Assembly: GCA_046566145.1 (NCBI GenBank)
Contig: JBKHXF010000002.1
Span: 1-63,263, forward strand
Direction of reading: 5' to 3'
Source: JBKHXF01 sp046566145
GTDB taxonomy: Bacteria; Actinomycetota; Nitriliruptoria; Nitriliruptorales; Nitriliruptoraceae
Length of the DNA: 63,263 nt
Shown here: positions 17,643 to 26,846 of the stretch, in pieces
Numbering within the stretch: position 1 is the first letter of the stretch
Layout: every line of letters starts with the position of its first letter
Position numbers and translations under genes: made by a program
Notes under the pieces: model-generated
What the model was told of the DNA's origin: nothing
The model's database searches: none
The model's input: only the letters and a program-made list of their open reading frames with translations

Positions 17643-18449
17643 TCAGCGACCGTGGAAGGTCGGCTCGCGCTTCTCGAGGAAGCTCATGGCGGCCTCCACG
17701 GCATCCTCGGTTCGTGCGCAGCCGGCGTGCCGGGTGGCCTCGAGCTCGAGGTGCTCCGGGAAGGACGTCCGGTGGGCGTCGTTGAGGTTGCGCTTCGCGG
17801 CGCGGACCGCGAGTGGGGGCAGGGCCGCGAGGCGCGCCGCGACGGCCCGCCCGGCGGCGTCGAGCTCGGCGTCGGGCACCACCCGGGACACGAGCCCCAT
17901 CGCGAGCGCCTCGTCGGCACCGAAGCGCTCGCTGAGCAGGTAGAGCTCCCGGGCCCGGGCGTCGCCGACGATCCGGGGCAGCAGCCAGGTGCCACCGAAG
18001 TCGCCCGACACCCCGGCGCGCACGAACGCGGTCGAGAACCGGGCCGTGTCGGCGCAGATGCGCAGGTCGCAGGCGGCGGCCCACGACAGCCCGGCCCCGG
18101 CGCACGCCCCGCGGATGACCGCGACCGACGGGATGGGCATGTCGTGCAGCAGCTGCGACGAGCGCATCGCGGTGCGCAGGTCGCGGACGACGCTCGGCAG
18201 GGGCGCGTCGGAGGCGATGCCGCCGGCGCCGTCGGCGAGGTCACCGCCGACGCAGAAGTGCTCGCCAGCGCCGGTGAGGACGACCGCGCGGACGTCGTCC
18301 CGCACCGACAGCGCCTCGGTGGCGACGAGCATCGCCTCTCCGAGGGTCGCGTCCATCGCGTTGCGGCGGTGGGGTCGGTCGAGGGTCAGCGTCGCGACGT
18401 GGTCGGTCACGTCGACGCGCAGCACCTCGGCGAGGCGGTCGTCGAGCAC
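17643..18449 (-). CDS. Enoyl-CoA hydratase/isomerase family protein
   Basis: 268-residue crotonase-fold protein. Signatures: TLDRPHRRNAMD, oxyanion-hole segments GEHFCVGGDLADG and RGACAGAGLSWAAACDLR, then FGGTWLLPRIVG. GTG start with GGGAG eight bases upstream. It lies 43 bp before pdxH on the same strand. Distinct from the truncated paralogue at the window start. Confidence 0.9.
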   Translation of the reverse strand: MLDDRLAEVLRVDVTDHVATLTLDRPHRRNAMDATLGEAMLVATEALSVRDDVRAVVLTGAGEHFCVGGDLADGAGGIASDAPLPSVVRDLRTAMRSSQLLHDMPIPSVAVIRGACAGAGLSWAAACDLRICADTARFSTAFVRAGVSGDFGGTWLLPRIVGDARARELYLLSERFGADEALAMGLVSRVVPDAELDAAGRAVAARLAALPPLAVRAAKRNLNDAHRTSFPEHLELEATRHAGCARTEDAVEAAMSFLEKREPTFHGR

Positions 18450-18564
18450 GGCGGGCTCCCTAGCTCCCCGGGGCGTCCGGGGCGTCCGGCGCCGGCGGTC
18501 GCCGGCCCCGCCCGGGGACCCTAGTGGTGGCCCCGCGCCGGGTGGACGCGGGACCGCCCGAGCC

Positions 18565-19200
18565 TCAGGGCCGCGGACGGAACCGGTGGCCGACCGGTGC
18601 CCAGCGGGGCGACGACAGCAGCGACCAGACGGCGACGGCCACCAGCACCGCGAGCGCGAGGTTCTCGGCGACCGGGCCGCCCACGGCGACGCAGGCGCTG
18701 CCGCCGCCGGTCAGCGGCGGGCACGGCGCCCCGATCGGGGCGAGCAGCAGGACCGCGAGCCCGGTCGCGCCGGCGGCCGCGGTGCGCACCGTCGAGGAGA
18801 GCCGTGCCAGCCGCCGGCGGACCGCCAGCGCGTCGACGAGCATGAACCCGGCGGCCGCGACCCCGACGGCGAGGCCGGCCGAGACGAGCGTCGCCACGGT
18901 CGCGCGAGCCAGCGCACCGCCGGCGAGCAGTCCGGTCCCGAGCGCGCCGGCGGCCGCGAGCAGCGCGGCCAGCGCGACCCGCCGGCGCCGTTCGCGCGGC
19001 GCCCGGAGCAGCAGCACGACGACGGGCAGCCCCACCACGAGCGCGGGCAGCGACAGGACGAGCAGTGACGGGTCCTGCCGGAGCACGGCGACGGCGCCGA
19101 TCGCGAGCAGGTCGAGACCGACGGCGAGCGCGAGCGGCTCGCGCCACCCGTGCTCGTCGAGGGTGGCGCGTCGCAACGTGCTGGTGTCGAGCGACGACAT
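18565..19200 (-). CDS. Hypothetical integral membrane protein
   Basis: 211 residues with about five hydrophobic helices (roughly 23-42, 45-65, 75-100, 105-130, 150-170 and one near the C-terminus). ATG start giving MSSLDTSTLRRATLDEHGW; the longer open frame upstream is a shadow of the MFS gene. No family recognised. Two Cys flank a short loop (PCPPLTGGGSACV). The 155-bp gap upstream of it holds no gene. Confidence 0.6.
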   Translation of the reverse strand: MSSLDTSTLRRATLDEHGWREPLALAVGLDLLAIGAVAVLRQDPSLLVLSLPALVVGLPVVVLLLRAPRERRRRVALAALLAAAGALGTGLLAGGALARATVATLVSAGLAVGVAAAGFMLVDALAVRRRLARLSSTVRTAAAGATGLAVLLLAPIGAPCPPLTGGGSACVAVGGPVAENLALAVLVAVAVWSLLSSPRWAPVGHRFRPRP

Positions 19201-19355
19201 GGCGGGTCCGAGGGTCGGGGGGCCGAGGGACCTCCGCAGTCCCGCTCGGTCGGTGCGCCGTGGCACGGTAGGTGCCGGAACCGCAGGGCCCGCCCGACCA
19301 CCGGCCGGCCGACCACCGGCCACGGGCCCGTCCCGCGACGACGCGCGGTGTCGGG

Positions 19356-20534
19356 TCAGTCGGGGGGCGCCGACGCCGCCGGCGGTGGCATGCGGCGGCG
19401 GCCCGGGCCGGCCAGCACGGCCGCGAGGACGACCGCCACGCCGGCGACGACGAGCAGCCGCCCCGACAGCGCACCGGCGCGCCCGCCCCACGCCACCAGC
19501 GTCGGCGTCGCGAAGCCGAGGTACGCGATCGCGTAGAACGACGCGGTCAGCGCCCCGCGCTGCGCCGGGTCGGCCAGGCGCTCCGTCGCGGTGAGGCCGG
19601 CGACGAGCGACAGGCCGTACCCGGCGCCGAGCAGCACCGCCGAGGGCAGCAGGGCCGGCCACAGGTCGACCGCCGACGCGGCCACCGCGACGAGCAGGCC
19701 GACGCCGCCGGCGACCGGGGCGAGCCAGGCGACCGCGACCGGGCCGTACCGGCGGGCGAACGGCTGCACCAGCACGCCGGCGGACATGGTCAGGGCGGCG
19801 ACGACGCCGGTGACGGCCACGTCGAACCCGGCCATCGCGGACTGCAGCTCCAGCGGCAGCACCGTGATCGACAGCGACGGGAACGTGAACACGCACAGCC
19901 CGGCCGGCAGCACGAACCAGACGAACGGGCGTCCGGCGCCGGCGGGGATGCCGAGGTCCAGCAGCGGCCCGGTGCCCGACGGCGTCGACACGTCCGGCAC
20001 CCGCAGCAGCAGCACCAGCCCGGTGACGAGCAGGGCGACGTGGACGAGGTAGGGCGTGGCGAGCGGGGCGGGGGCCCACTGGCCGAGCAGGCCGCCGGCG
20101 AGCGGTCCGAGCGCGAAGCCGGCCGACAGGGCGATGGTGGTGCGCCGGGCGGCGTCGGCCGCCCGGGCCCGGCCCTGCCGCAGGGTCACGTCGGCGACCC
20201 ACGCCGACCCGACCCCGAACACCACCCCCGACACGATGCCCTGCAGGAACCGGCCGACGAACAGCCGGCCGACGAGCCCCGGGCCGGGCAGGAACGTCAG
20301 CGACGCCAGCGCGGAGAGCAGCACGAACGGCAGGGCGACGGCACGCCGGCCGCGCCGGTCGGACGCGGGGCCGCCGAGCAGCAGCGCCGGCAGCAGCCCG
20401 GCGGCGTAGACCCCGAAGATGGCGGTCAGCGCGACGGCCGAGAGGTCGAGGTCCGCGCGGTAGCGCAGCAGCAGCGGGCTCGGGACGTTGGTGCCGAACG
20501 CGACGGCGAACAGCGCGAACAGCAGCCTCGGCAC
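19356..20534 (-). CDS. MFS transporter
   Basis: About 392 residues with 12 predicted membrane helices. Start is taken as the GTG giving VPRLLFALFAVAFG; no strong ribosome site is seen and the open frame continues into the upstream SDR gene, so the start is uncertain. Motif ASDRRGRRAVALPF after helix 2 matches the MFS loop 2-3 signature, and GFALGPLAGGLLG is the helix 5 segment. Substrate unknown; drug-efflux-like. It lies 35 bp downstream of the SDR gene and is probably cotranscribed. Confidence 0.85.
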   Translation of the reverse strand: MPRLLFALFAVAFGTNVPSPLLLRYRADLDLSAVALTAIFGVYAAGLLPALLLGGPASDRRGRRAVALPFVLLSALASLTFLPGPGLVGRLFVGRFLQGIVSGVVFGVGSAWVADVTLRQGRARAADAARRTTIALSAGFALGPLAGGLLGQWAPAPLATPYLVHVALLVTGLVLLLRVPDVSTPSGTGPLLDLGIPAGAGRPFVWFVLPAGLCVFTFPSLSITVLPLELQSAMAGFDVAVTGVVAALTMSAGVLVQPFARRYGPVAVAWLAPVAGGVGLLVAVAASAVDLWPALLPSAVLLGAGYGLSLVAGLTATERLADPAQRGALTASFYAIAYLGFATPTLVAWGGRAGALSGRLLVVAGVAVVLAAVLAGPGRRRMPPPAASAPPD

Positions 20535-20569
20535 CGGGTCGCGCCCGGCGTCGGTGGGTCCGCCGGCGC

Positions 20570-21346
20570 TCAGATGGCCGTCCAGCCGCCGTCGACGGCG
20601 ATGGTCTGGCCGGTGACGTACGTCGAGGCGTCGGAGGCGAGGAACAGCAGCACCCCGTCGAGCTCGTGCTCGGCGCCGTGGCGGCCCATCGGCACGGTCT
20701 TCTTGATGAACGCCTGGCCGGAGTCGGACTCGAACATGTCGCCGGTCATCTCCGACTCGAACCAGCCGGGCGCGATCGCGTTGACCCGCACGCCGCGCCG
20801 CGCCCACTGGGCACCGAGCTCGCGGGTCAGGTTCACGAGCCCACCCTTCGAGGCGGTGTAGCTGGCCTGCGGGATGATGCCGGCGCCGACGAGCCCCAGC
20901 ACCGACGCGACGTTGACGATGGCGGCGGACCGACCGGCCTCGATGGCGGGGGCGGCGACGTCGCGGGCGAGCGCGAACGGGCCGGTGAGGTTCACGGCGA
21001 GGACGCGCTCGAACGTCTCGTCGTCCTCGGAGGTCGCGGGCCGCACCTCGGTGACGCCGGCGTTGTTGACCAGCACGTCGACGGGGCCGAAGCGCTCGGT
21101 CGCGGCGGCGAGCAGGTCGGCGCGGCTCGCCGCGTCGGCGACGTCGCAGGCGACGGCCAGCGCGACGTCGCCACCGAGCTCGGCCGCGAGGTCCTGGAGC
21201 CGCTCGACGCGGCGCGCGGCCAGCACGACGCGGCCGCCGGCGCCGGCGAGCACGCGGGCGAAGCGGGCCCCGAGCCCGGAGGACGCGCCGGTGACGACGC
21301 AGACCTTCCCGTCGAGGCGGAAGGGGGTGAGGGGGTCGTCGGCCAC
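20570..21346 (-). CDS. SDR family oxidoreductase
   Basis: 258 residues. TGASSGLG cofactor motif, NNAGVT, catalytic NVASVLG with YTASKGG, and the C-terminal YVTGQTIAVDGGW typical of 3-ketoacyl-ACP reductase-like SDRs. GTG start with GGGAG eight bases upstream. Upstream minus-strand -10 TAGGCT at 21384-21389. Confidence 0.93.
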   Translation of the reverse strand: MADDPLTPFRLDGKVCVVTGASSGLGARFARVLAGAGGRVVLAARRVERLQDLAAELGGDVALAVACDVADAASRADLLAAATERFGPVDVLVNNAGVTEVRPATSEDDETFERVLAVNLTGPFALARDVAAPAIEAGRSAAIVNVASVLGLVGAGIIPQASYTASKGGLVNLTRELGAQWARRGVRVNAIAPGWFESEMTGDMFESDSGQAFIKKTVPMGRHGAEHELDGVLLFLASDASTYVTGQTIAVDGGWTAI

Positions 21347-21383
21347 GTGCAGGGCTCCCGTGCTCGCAGGGGTGGGGCCGGCG

Positions 21384-21389
21384 AGCCTA
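21384..21389 (-). promoter_or_regulatory. -10 box of the SDR gene
   Basis: TAGGCT on the minus strand, 38 bp upstream of the GTG. The same hexamer precedes the FtsK gene. Confidence 0.4.
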
Positions 21390-21458
21390 CGGGGCCGGTG
21401 GGTGTGGGGCCGGGCCGGTGGGTGGTGGGCGGGTTCGGGCCGGGTTGGGGCGTGGCGG

Positions 21459-24368
21459 TCAGCGACAGGCCATCGACAGCTGCTCGGGCGCGATCGTGCC
21501 GCCGGCGCCGAGCACGACCGGGCATCCGGCAGTGCCGTTGGTGTTCCCGCCGGTGTCGACGATGCCGCCCACGGGGACCCGCACCGTCGCCGACGGTCCG
21601 AGCGCGGCGCCGCGCACCCGCCAGGTCGACGGACCGACGCGCTCCGCCTCGACCTGCCGGGCCGGGCCGAGCCCGCCGACGGGCCGGACCTCGACCGTGA
21701 CGGACGCGACCCGCCCGAAGGGCGCCCACGGCCGGAAGGTGCAGGTCTCGCAGACCCGCTCGTCGAGGTAGGTGCCGTCGGCGTCCACCTGGCCCTTGCC
21801 GTCGTCGGCGACGAACGGGAAGGTCGACCCGTAGCTGCGGGGGTAGACGACGACGTCGGGGACGGTGAGCAGCAGGTCGGCGCCCTCACCCTGCGCGAAC
21901 GCCTCGGGACCGTCGGGCGGGACGATGCCGCGCCACGGCGCGACGGTGAACGGCTCGGAGGTCAGCGCGTACGGCTCGGTCGCCCCGTCCTGGCGGATGT
22001 GGCCGTCGACGACGAACCGGTAGGTGCCGGCCGGCGTCGAGGGCAGGCGCGGGTCGGGGCCGGCGGTGTAGGCCTCGAAGTTCGCGGTCCAGCGCCACTG
22101 CTGCGTGCCGGTCCACGTCGCGGCGATGCCCTGGACGCCGTTGGGGAGGTCGACCATCGTCTGGACCTCGCCGGTCATGTCGGCGAACGGGACCCACGCG
22201 TCGTCGTCGGCGAGCCGCTCGACGCGCACGAGCGGGTTGTCCACGGCGTTCGAGCCGCCGATCCAGGAGAACTCGACCGCGTCGAAGCGCTCGACGGCCG
22301 TGTCGGACAGGCCGATGGCGCGGGCCGGGCCGACGTCGTCGGCCAGCGCGGCCTCGTACGCGTCGTACGCGGCGCCGGCGGCGTTGCCGAGGGCCACGGC
22401 GAGCGCCTCCTGGCGGGCCTCGTCGGCCGCCTCGCGCGCCACGGCGGTCGGGTCGCGGTCGAGCGCGGCGTACGCCTCCTGCCACGAGTAGCCGTCGTCG
22501 TTCATGTCGCGGGCCATGCGCACCAGCCACGTCGACATCCAGTCGGCGGTGTGCGGCCCGTAGGCGGTCAGCGCCTTGCGGTAGTGGTCGTAGGCGACGA
22601 ACTCGCGGTAGCTGACCGTGTAGCCGTTGTAGTCACCGGCGTGGCCGATGCCGACGACCATCCCGTAGCCGGTGCGCTCGTCGAGCTCCTCGGAGGAGAA
22701 GTTGCCCTTGATCCTCGCCGGGTCCGCCGGCTCGCCGTTGGCGAACGGCAGGTTGGTGAGGTCGTCCCACCCGTCGGCGGGGTTGTGGACCTGGGCCTGC
22801 CAGCGGCGGTGGGCCGCGTCGGAGAACGTCCAGGTCCGCGACGCGCGGGCCCGCTCGGAGGTGTAGACGCAGCGCCACGAGGTGTCGGCCTGCTGCTCGC
22901 AGGTCGTCTCCTCGTCGGTGGCCCAGTCGAACCCGTCGTACTGGTCGCCGACGATCCGGTTCGTGCGGGACTCGACGTTCTCGATGAGGTCGACCTGGGC
23001 CTCGCAGGCGCAGGAGGCGAGCAGCACGTCGCCGATGCGGACCGCCTGCAGGCGGATGCGGGCGTTCTCCTCGACGGCCATGAACGACGGCGCGTCGTAG
23101 GTGGCGGGGACGATGCCGTGGGCGGCGAGGTTGTCGTAGACCGGGTTGCCGGTCATCGGGAAGCCCGCGCGGCCGCAGTCGGGCAGGCCGACGACGGGCG
23201 CGCCCGGGTTGCCCTGCGCGGTCGTGCGGGTGTTGCAGTTCGACACGGCCGGGTAGGGGTGCGACAGCGGACCGGCGATCCAGCCGTCCACCGCGTCGAC
23301 GTCGGCGTCGAGGTCCCACGGCACGAGGCCCTCGCCCCGGCCGATCTCCTCGAAGCCCTCCACGACCGAGTCGGCGAGCAGGCGCGCGCCCCGCTCGGTG
23401 TGGGCGTGGCCGATGTGGGCCCACGCGACGAGCGTGCCGTCCTCGAGGCGGCCGCGGTTCCAGCCGTCGTAGGGGCCCTCCGCCGAGCCGACGTCGCCCT
23501 GGCTGAACAGCAGCGGCGCGCCGGTGTCGCGCTCGACCATCCGCTCCAGCGGGGCGAGGAAGTCGGCGGTGACGAGGTCGTGGGAGTCGAGCGACTCGGG
23601 GTGCTGGCCCCACGTCATCCACGTGGCGAGCGGGGTCCAGCCGCCGGCGCCGTCGAGCGCGTCGAAGCGCAGCACCGACAGGTCGAGGTCGCCGTGGTCG
23701 GACGGGTAGCCGGTCGGCGAGCCGTCGTCGGCCCGCTGCTGGCGCATGATGTTGCCCTTGTAGACGTCGTGGGTGACCTTCGTCCCCCCGACGCGGACCG
23801 GCACCATCGACGCCTCGGCCTCGAGGATCGCCTGCGCCATCCTGCGGGCCTGGTACTCGAACATCCGCAGGTCGATGACGTCCTGGAACAGCCACACGCC
23901 GGCGGCCGCCGTCGCGTAGTAGGGCGACGAGTGGTTGTGGCTCGCGGCGTGGAGGATGTCGTCGTCGGCGATGCGGGAGCCGGCGGCCTCGAGGTGCTGC
24001 CCGACCCGGCGCAGCAGCAGGTCCTGCGCGAGGTAGTTGTCGGACTTCACGAGCGCGACGGCGTCGCCCTCGGCGTCCTCGACCACGATGGCGCGGATGG
24101 TGAGGCGCGACTGGACCCCGTAGCTCGCGCGCTTCAGCGTCGCGTGGGCGTGCGGGTCGACCTCGCCGCCGGTGAGCGGCGCCGACGGGTCGCGGAAGGC
24201 CGCGTACTGCCCGGCGGCGGCCCCGACGTTCCACGTCGCGTCGACCACCGCGACGCCGGCGCGGGTCGACGGCGCGGCCAGCACGGGCGCGTCGTCGGCC
24301 GGCGGGGCGGCGGCGAGCAGGCCGGCGACGAGCGCGGCGGAGGACAGGCTGGCGAGGACGCGGCGCAC
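21459..24368 (-). CDS. Large secreted neutral/alkaline ceramidase-like hydrolase
   Basis: 969 residues with signal peptide (RRVLASLSSAALVAGLLAA). The N-terminal half resembles the neutral/alkaline ceramidase fold: GVAVVDATWNVG, then ASHNHSSPYY (about residue 143, the zinc-site His pair region), WMTWGQHPE and FSQGDVG. Known family members hydrolyse N-acyl amide bonds of sphingolipids. The protein is longer than typical ceramidases (about 650-780 residues), with an additional C-terminal beta-rich part. Six or more Cys suggest disulfides. GTG start with GGGAG upstream. Substrate could be another lipid amide; the nucleophile Ser was not assigned with certainty. Confidence 0.75.
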   Translation of the reverse strand: MRRVLASLSSAALVAGLLAAAPPADDAPVLAAPSTRAGVAVVDATWNVGAAAGQYAAFRDPSAPLTGGEVDPHAHATLKRASYGVQSRLTIRAIVVEDAEGDAVALVKSDNYLAQDLLLRRVGQHLEAAGSRIADDDILHAASHNHSSPYYATAAAGVWLFQDVIDLRMFEYQARRMAQAILEAEASMVPVRVGGTKVTHDVYKGNIMRQQRADDGSPTGYPSDHGDLDLSVLRFDALDGAGGWTPLATWMTWGQHPESLDSHDLVTADFLAPLERMVERDTGAPLLFSQGDVGSAEGPYDGWNRGRLEDGTLVAWAHIGHAHTERGARLLADSVVEGFEEIGRGEGLVPWDLDADVDAVDGWIAGPLSHPYPAVSNCNTRTTAQGNPGAPVVGLPDCGRAGFPMTGNPVYDNLAAHGIVPATYDAPSFMAVEENARIRLQAVRIGDVLLASCACEAQVDLIENVESRTNRIVGDQYDGFDWATDEETTCEQQADTSWRCVYTSERARASRTWTFSDAAHRRWQAQVHNPADGWDDLTNLPFANGEPADPARIKGNFSSEELDERTGYGMVVGIGHAGDYNGYTVSYREFVAYDHYRKALTAYGPHTADWMSTWLVRMARDMNDDGYSWQEAYAALDRDPTAVAREAADEARQEALAVALGNAAGAAYDAYEAALADDVGPARAIGLSDTAVERFDAVEFSWIGGSNAVDNPLVRVERLADDDAWVPFADMTGEVQTMVDLPNGVQGIAATWTGTQQWRWTANFEAYTAGPDPRLPSTPAGTYRFVVDGHIRQDGATEPYALTSEPFTVAPWRGIVPPDGPEAFAQGEGADLLLTVPDVVVYPRSYGSTFPFVADDGKGQVDADGTYLDERVCETCTFRPWAPFGRVASVTVEVRPVGGLGPARQVEAERVGPSTWRVRGAALGPSATVRVPVGGIVDTGGNTNGTAGCPVVLGAGGTIAPEQLSMACR

Positions 24369-24409
24369 GGCGGGCTCCCGACGACGTGACGATGTGGCGC
24401 CCCGAGGTC

Positions 24410-24436
24410 TTCGACGTGCCGACCGCGCGCCCCTGC
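24410..24436 (-). promoter_or_regulatory. Shared secreted-hydrolase element, copy 2 (ceramidase-like)
   Basis: TTCGACGT-N12-CCCCTGC on the forward strand, 42 bp upstream of the start and with the same 12-base spacing as the other three copies. It lies in the divergent region with the sigma factor gene. Confidence 0.6.
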
Positions 24437-24517
24437 AACCCCGTCGTGTCACCCGAGCGGGCCGCTCGCACGTCCGTCTGGTAGGACCACCGGCGGGGAG
24501 CCCTCGAGGGGGCGCGC

Positions 24518-25015
24518 TTGGAGACGCAGACCCACGCGGTCGTGGAGGCCATGTTCGTGGAGCACGGCCGTTCGCTCGTGCGCCTCGCCAGCCTGTTCGT
24601 CGACGACCGGGCCGCCGCGGAGGACCTCGTGCAGGAGGCCTTCATCCGGCTGTCCCGATCGCTGGACCGGATCCGTGACCCGGACCGCGCCGCCGCCTAC
24701 CTGCGCTCCATCGTCCTCAACCTCGCACGCGACCACAACCGTCGGGGCCTGGTGTCGCTGCGGCACCGGCCACCCGCGCTCCAGTACCAGCGCACGGCCG
24801 AGGAAGACGTCGAGCTCGAGGACGAGCACCGCCTCGTCGTCGAGGCGCTGCGGGCACTGCCGCGTCGACAGCGGGACGTGCTCGTCCTGCGCTACTACCT
24901 GGAGCTGTCGCCCCCGGAGGTCGCGGAGACGCTCGGGCTCTCCGTCAACTCCGTGAAGACCCACCAGCGACGGGGGATGGCAGCGATGCAGGACCGTCTG
25001 GGAGGTGCATCGTGA
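24518..25015 (+). CDS. ECF-type RNA polymerase sigma factor (SigE70-like)
   Basis: 165 residues with sigma-2 (AAAEDLVQEAFIRLSRSLDRI, listed in parts; about 30-55) and sigma-4 (LPRRQRDVLVLRYYLELSPPE and TLGLSVNSVKTHQRR). TTG start chosen because the frame begins there and a GAGGGG lies just upstream. The following gene overlaps by four bases and encodes a membrane protein, the usual position of an anti-sigma factor. Divergent from the ceramidase-like gene. Confidence 0.9.
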   Translation: METQTHAVVEAMFVEHGRSLVRLASLFVDDRAAAEDLVQEAFIRLSRSLDRIRDPDRAAAYLRSIVLNLARDHNRRGLVSLRHRPPALQYQRTAEEDVELEDEHRLVVEALRALPRRQRDVLVLRYYLELSPPEVAETLGLSVNSVKTHQRRGMAAMQDRLGGAS

Positions 25016-25644
25016 CGCGCCTCGAACAGCGACTGGCGGAGGCGTTGACCGCCGGGACGGCCGGGGTGCAGGAGAGCCCGGACCTGTTCGAGCGTGTCGT
25101 CGCGAGCATCGAGGAGGACCGCGACCGCCGCCGGTGGCGTCGGACGTGGGCGTGGCGGGTGGCCATGGGAACGGGTGTGCTGGCGGCGGTCGTCGTCGGC
25201 CTCGGCAACAGGACCGGGAGGTTCGAGATGGACTGGTGGATCCTCGAGACCGTGACCGCGGTCGTGCTCGTCGCGCTCGTGCTGCTGCTGGGCCCCTTCA
25301 TCAAGCGCTTCGGCCGCAGCTACGCGGCCGACGTCTTCCGGTCCAACCCCGGCACGGGCAAGAGCTTCATCGTGCTCACCGACTTCGCGTACTACCTCAT
25401 CTTCTCGGCGTACGTGCTGTTCGTGGTCCAGCTCGCGCGTCCCCGCGAGTGGTCCGCGACGGTCGGCGCCGAACAGGTCGGGGCCTCCGTGGTGCGCGTC
25501 GGGGGCCTCCTCCTCGTGATGGGGGTGCTCCACGGGCTCAACCTCGTGCTGCTGCCCATCATCGGCCGGCTGCTCACGCTCAACAAGCGGCTGGACCAGC
25601 AGATGCGTGAGCGCGAGGCGGTTGACGACGACCGCCCCACGTGA
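25012..25644 (+). CDS. Membrane protein, candidate anti-sigma factor
   Basis: 210 residues starting at the GTG of a GTGA overlap with the sigma gene. Cytosolic N-terminus of about 45 residues rich in charge (RLEQRLAEALTAG), then one helix and three further membrane helices (about 48-65, 78-98, 125-145, 165-190). No zinc HxxxCxxC motif, so it is not a classical ZAS anti-sigma. Role assigned only from position. Confidence 0.65.
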   Translation: MTRLEQRLAEALTAGTAGVQESPDLFERVVASIEEDRDRRRWRRTWAWRVAMGTGVLAAVVVGLGNRTGRFEMDWWILETVTAVVLVALVLLLGPFIKRFGRSYAADVFRSNPGTGKSFIVLTDFAYYLIFSAYVLFVVQLARPREWSATVGAEQVGASVVRVGGLLLVMGVLHGLNLVLLPIIGRLLTLNKRLDQQMREREAVDDDRPT

Positions 25645-25763
25645 CCGTCCGACGCGCGATGTCCACGTCGGTGTGCGGGCCGTGTCACCCCCAGGGGTGG
25701 TGCGGCACGTCCGTCCAGCATGGCGCCGGTGCGCCGAGCACCGGCCGGACGTCAGGAGACGAC

Positions 25764-26069
25764 GTGAACGTCACGAGGAGACACCTGGTGGCGGCGGCGG
25801 CCGCGGCCGCGCTGAGCACGATCAGCGCGCCGGCAGCCGCGCACACCCACCAGGTCTGCACGCCGGGGAACGGCGACCCGCTCATCCAGCCGGAGCCGTA
25901 CCACGGCAGCATGCCGGGGGAGTCCGGCGGCACCCGGCAGGACGTGGGGAGCAACCCGAACCACGGCAGTCGCGGCTTCCACCCGATCCACGAGTCGCTG
26001 CACCTGAGCAACGCAGCGGGGCAGCGGGCCATCACGGTGGTGGTGTCGGGAACGGCGGTGTGCCCCTGA
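25764..26069 (+). CDS. Small secreted protein with Tat-like signal
   Basis: 101 residues. N-terminus NVTRRHLVAAAAAAALSTI followed by APAAAH, a twin-Arg export signal with a cleavage site near residue 30. The mature part is about 70 residues, rich in Gly, Pro, Asn and His. GTG start with AGGAG six bases upstream. It follows the sigma/anti-sigma pair after 120 bp and could be its target. No family recognised. Confidence 0.6.
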   Translation: MNVTRRHLVAAAAAAALSTISAPAAAHTHQVCTPGNGDPLIQPEPYHGSMPGESGGTRQDVGSNPNHGSRGFHPIHESLHLSNAAGQRAITVVVSGTAVCP

Positions 26070-26099
26070 CCGGCGACGTCGACCGCCCGCCCGGGGACC

Positions 26100-26675
26100 T
26101 CACGCGACCCGGGCGGGCGGCGTGCGTGTCGGCCACGAGAACAGCACCGCGACGGCCGCCATGATGGCCAGCAGCGTCGGGACCGACAGCACGCTGCGGA
26201 CGACGCCGAGCGCCGGGAACGACTCCGCGATGGTCACCACCGCCCCGACCGTGGCGAGGGCGGCGGCGCCGGCGAGGGCCCTGCGGACCCAGGGGTGCCA
26301 GTCGCGTCGTCCGAGGGCGAGGCCGGCGCACAGCCAGATGGGCAGGACCAGGGCGCCCGCGCCCATACCGACCGTGAGCACGGCGATGGTCCCGAGCGTC
26401 CGGGCGGCCGCCCTGGCCGCCCGGCTCTGGAACCGGGCGCGGGCCGTCCGCGCGAGGGACGCCCCGGTGGCCGCGATGGTGCAGACCATCAGGATGAAGA
26501 TCGTCCCGCTCCACGAGAACTCGGGGTCGGTCGAGATGAGCCGCATCCAGCCGCGGAAGGCGACGCCGAGGCCGAGGCCGAGCACGAGGCCCCGTGCGAG
26601 CGCGCCCCCCCACACGCGGGCGGCGTCCCCCGTCCGCCGGCGGTCGAGGGTGGCGTCGTGCTCCAGCGTCTCCAT
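26100..26675 (-). CDS. Hypothetical membrane protein
   Basis: 191 residues with about five hydrophobic segments: GLVLGLGLGVAF, IFILMVCTIAATGA, TIAVLTVGMGAGALVLPIWL and two near the C-terminus. ATG start with GGAGG seven bases upstream. No family recognised. Convergent with the small secreted protein gene. Confidence 0.65.
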   Translation of the reverse strand: METLEHDATLDRRRTGDAARVWGGALARGLVLGLGLGVAFRGWMRLISTDPEFSWSGTIFILMVCTIAATGASLARTARARFQSRAARAAARTLGTIAVLTVGMGAGALVLPIWLCAGLALGRRDWHPWVRRALAGAAALATVGAVVTIAESFPALGVVRSVLSVPTLLAIMAAVAVLFSWPTRTPPARVA

Positions 26676-26780
26676 GGTGGACCTCCGTCGCTCCCGGGTG
26701 GGGCCGTCGGGCCCCCACCCGCAACCGACGAGCGAGCGCCCGTCGTGGGGTGACACCGGGGCGCAGCAGGTGTCGGGGCG

Positions 26781-26824
26781 CACGCGACGAGGCCCCGCCA
26801 TGGGGAGCGGGGCCTCGACGCGTG
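26781..26824. terminator. Hairpin downstream of the HTH gene
   Basis: 18-bp inverted repeat with one mismatch (CACGCGACGAGGCCCCGC and its partner), 8-base loop, 23 bp past the stop of the minus-strand HTH gene. Confidence 0.7.
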
Positions 26825-26846
26825 GGGGTGTGGCTGGTGGCGGGGC

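Noticed and set aside
20874..24389. Plus-strand frame of 1171 residues opposite the ceramidase-like gene
   Set aside because: Repetitive Val/Arg/Gly/Asp text, no ribosome site or domain; antisense shadow.
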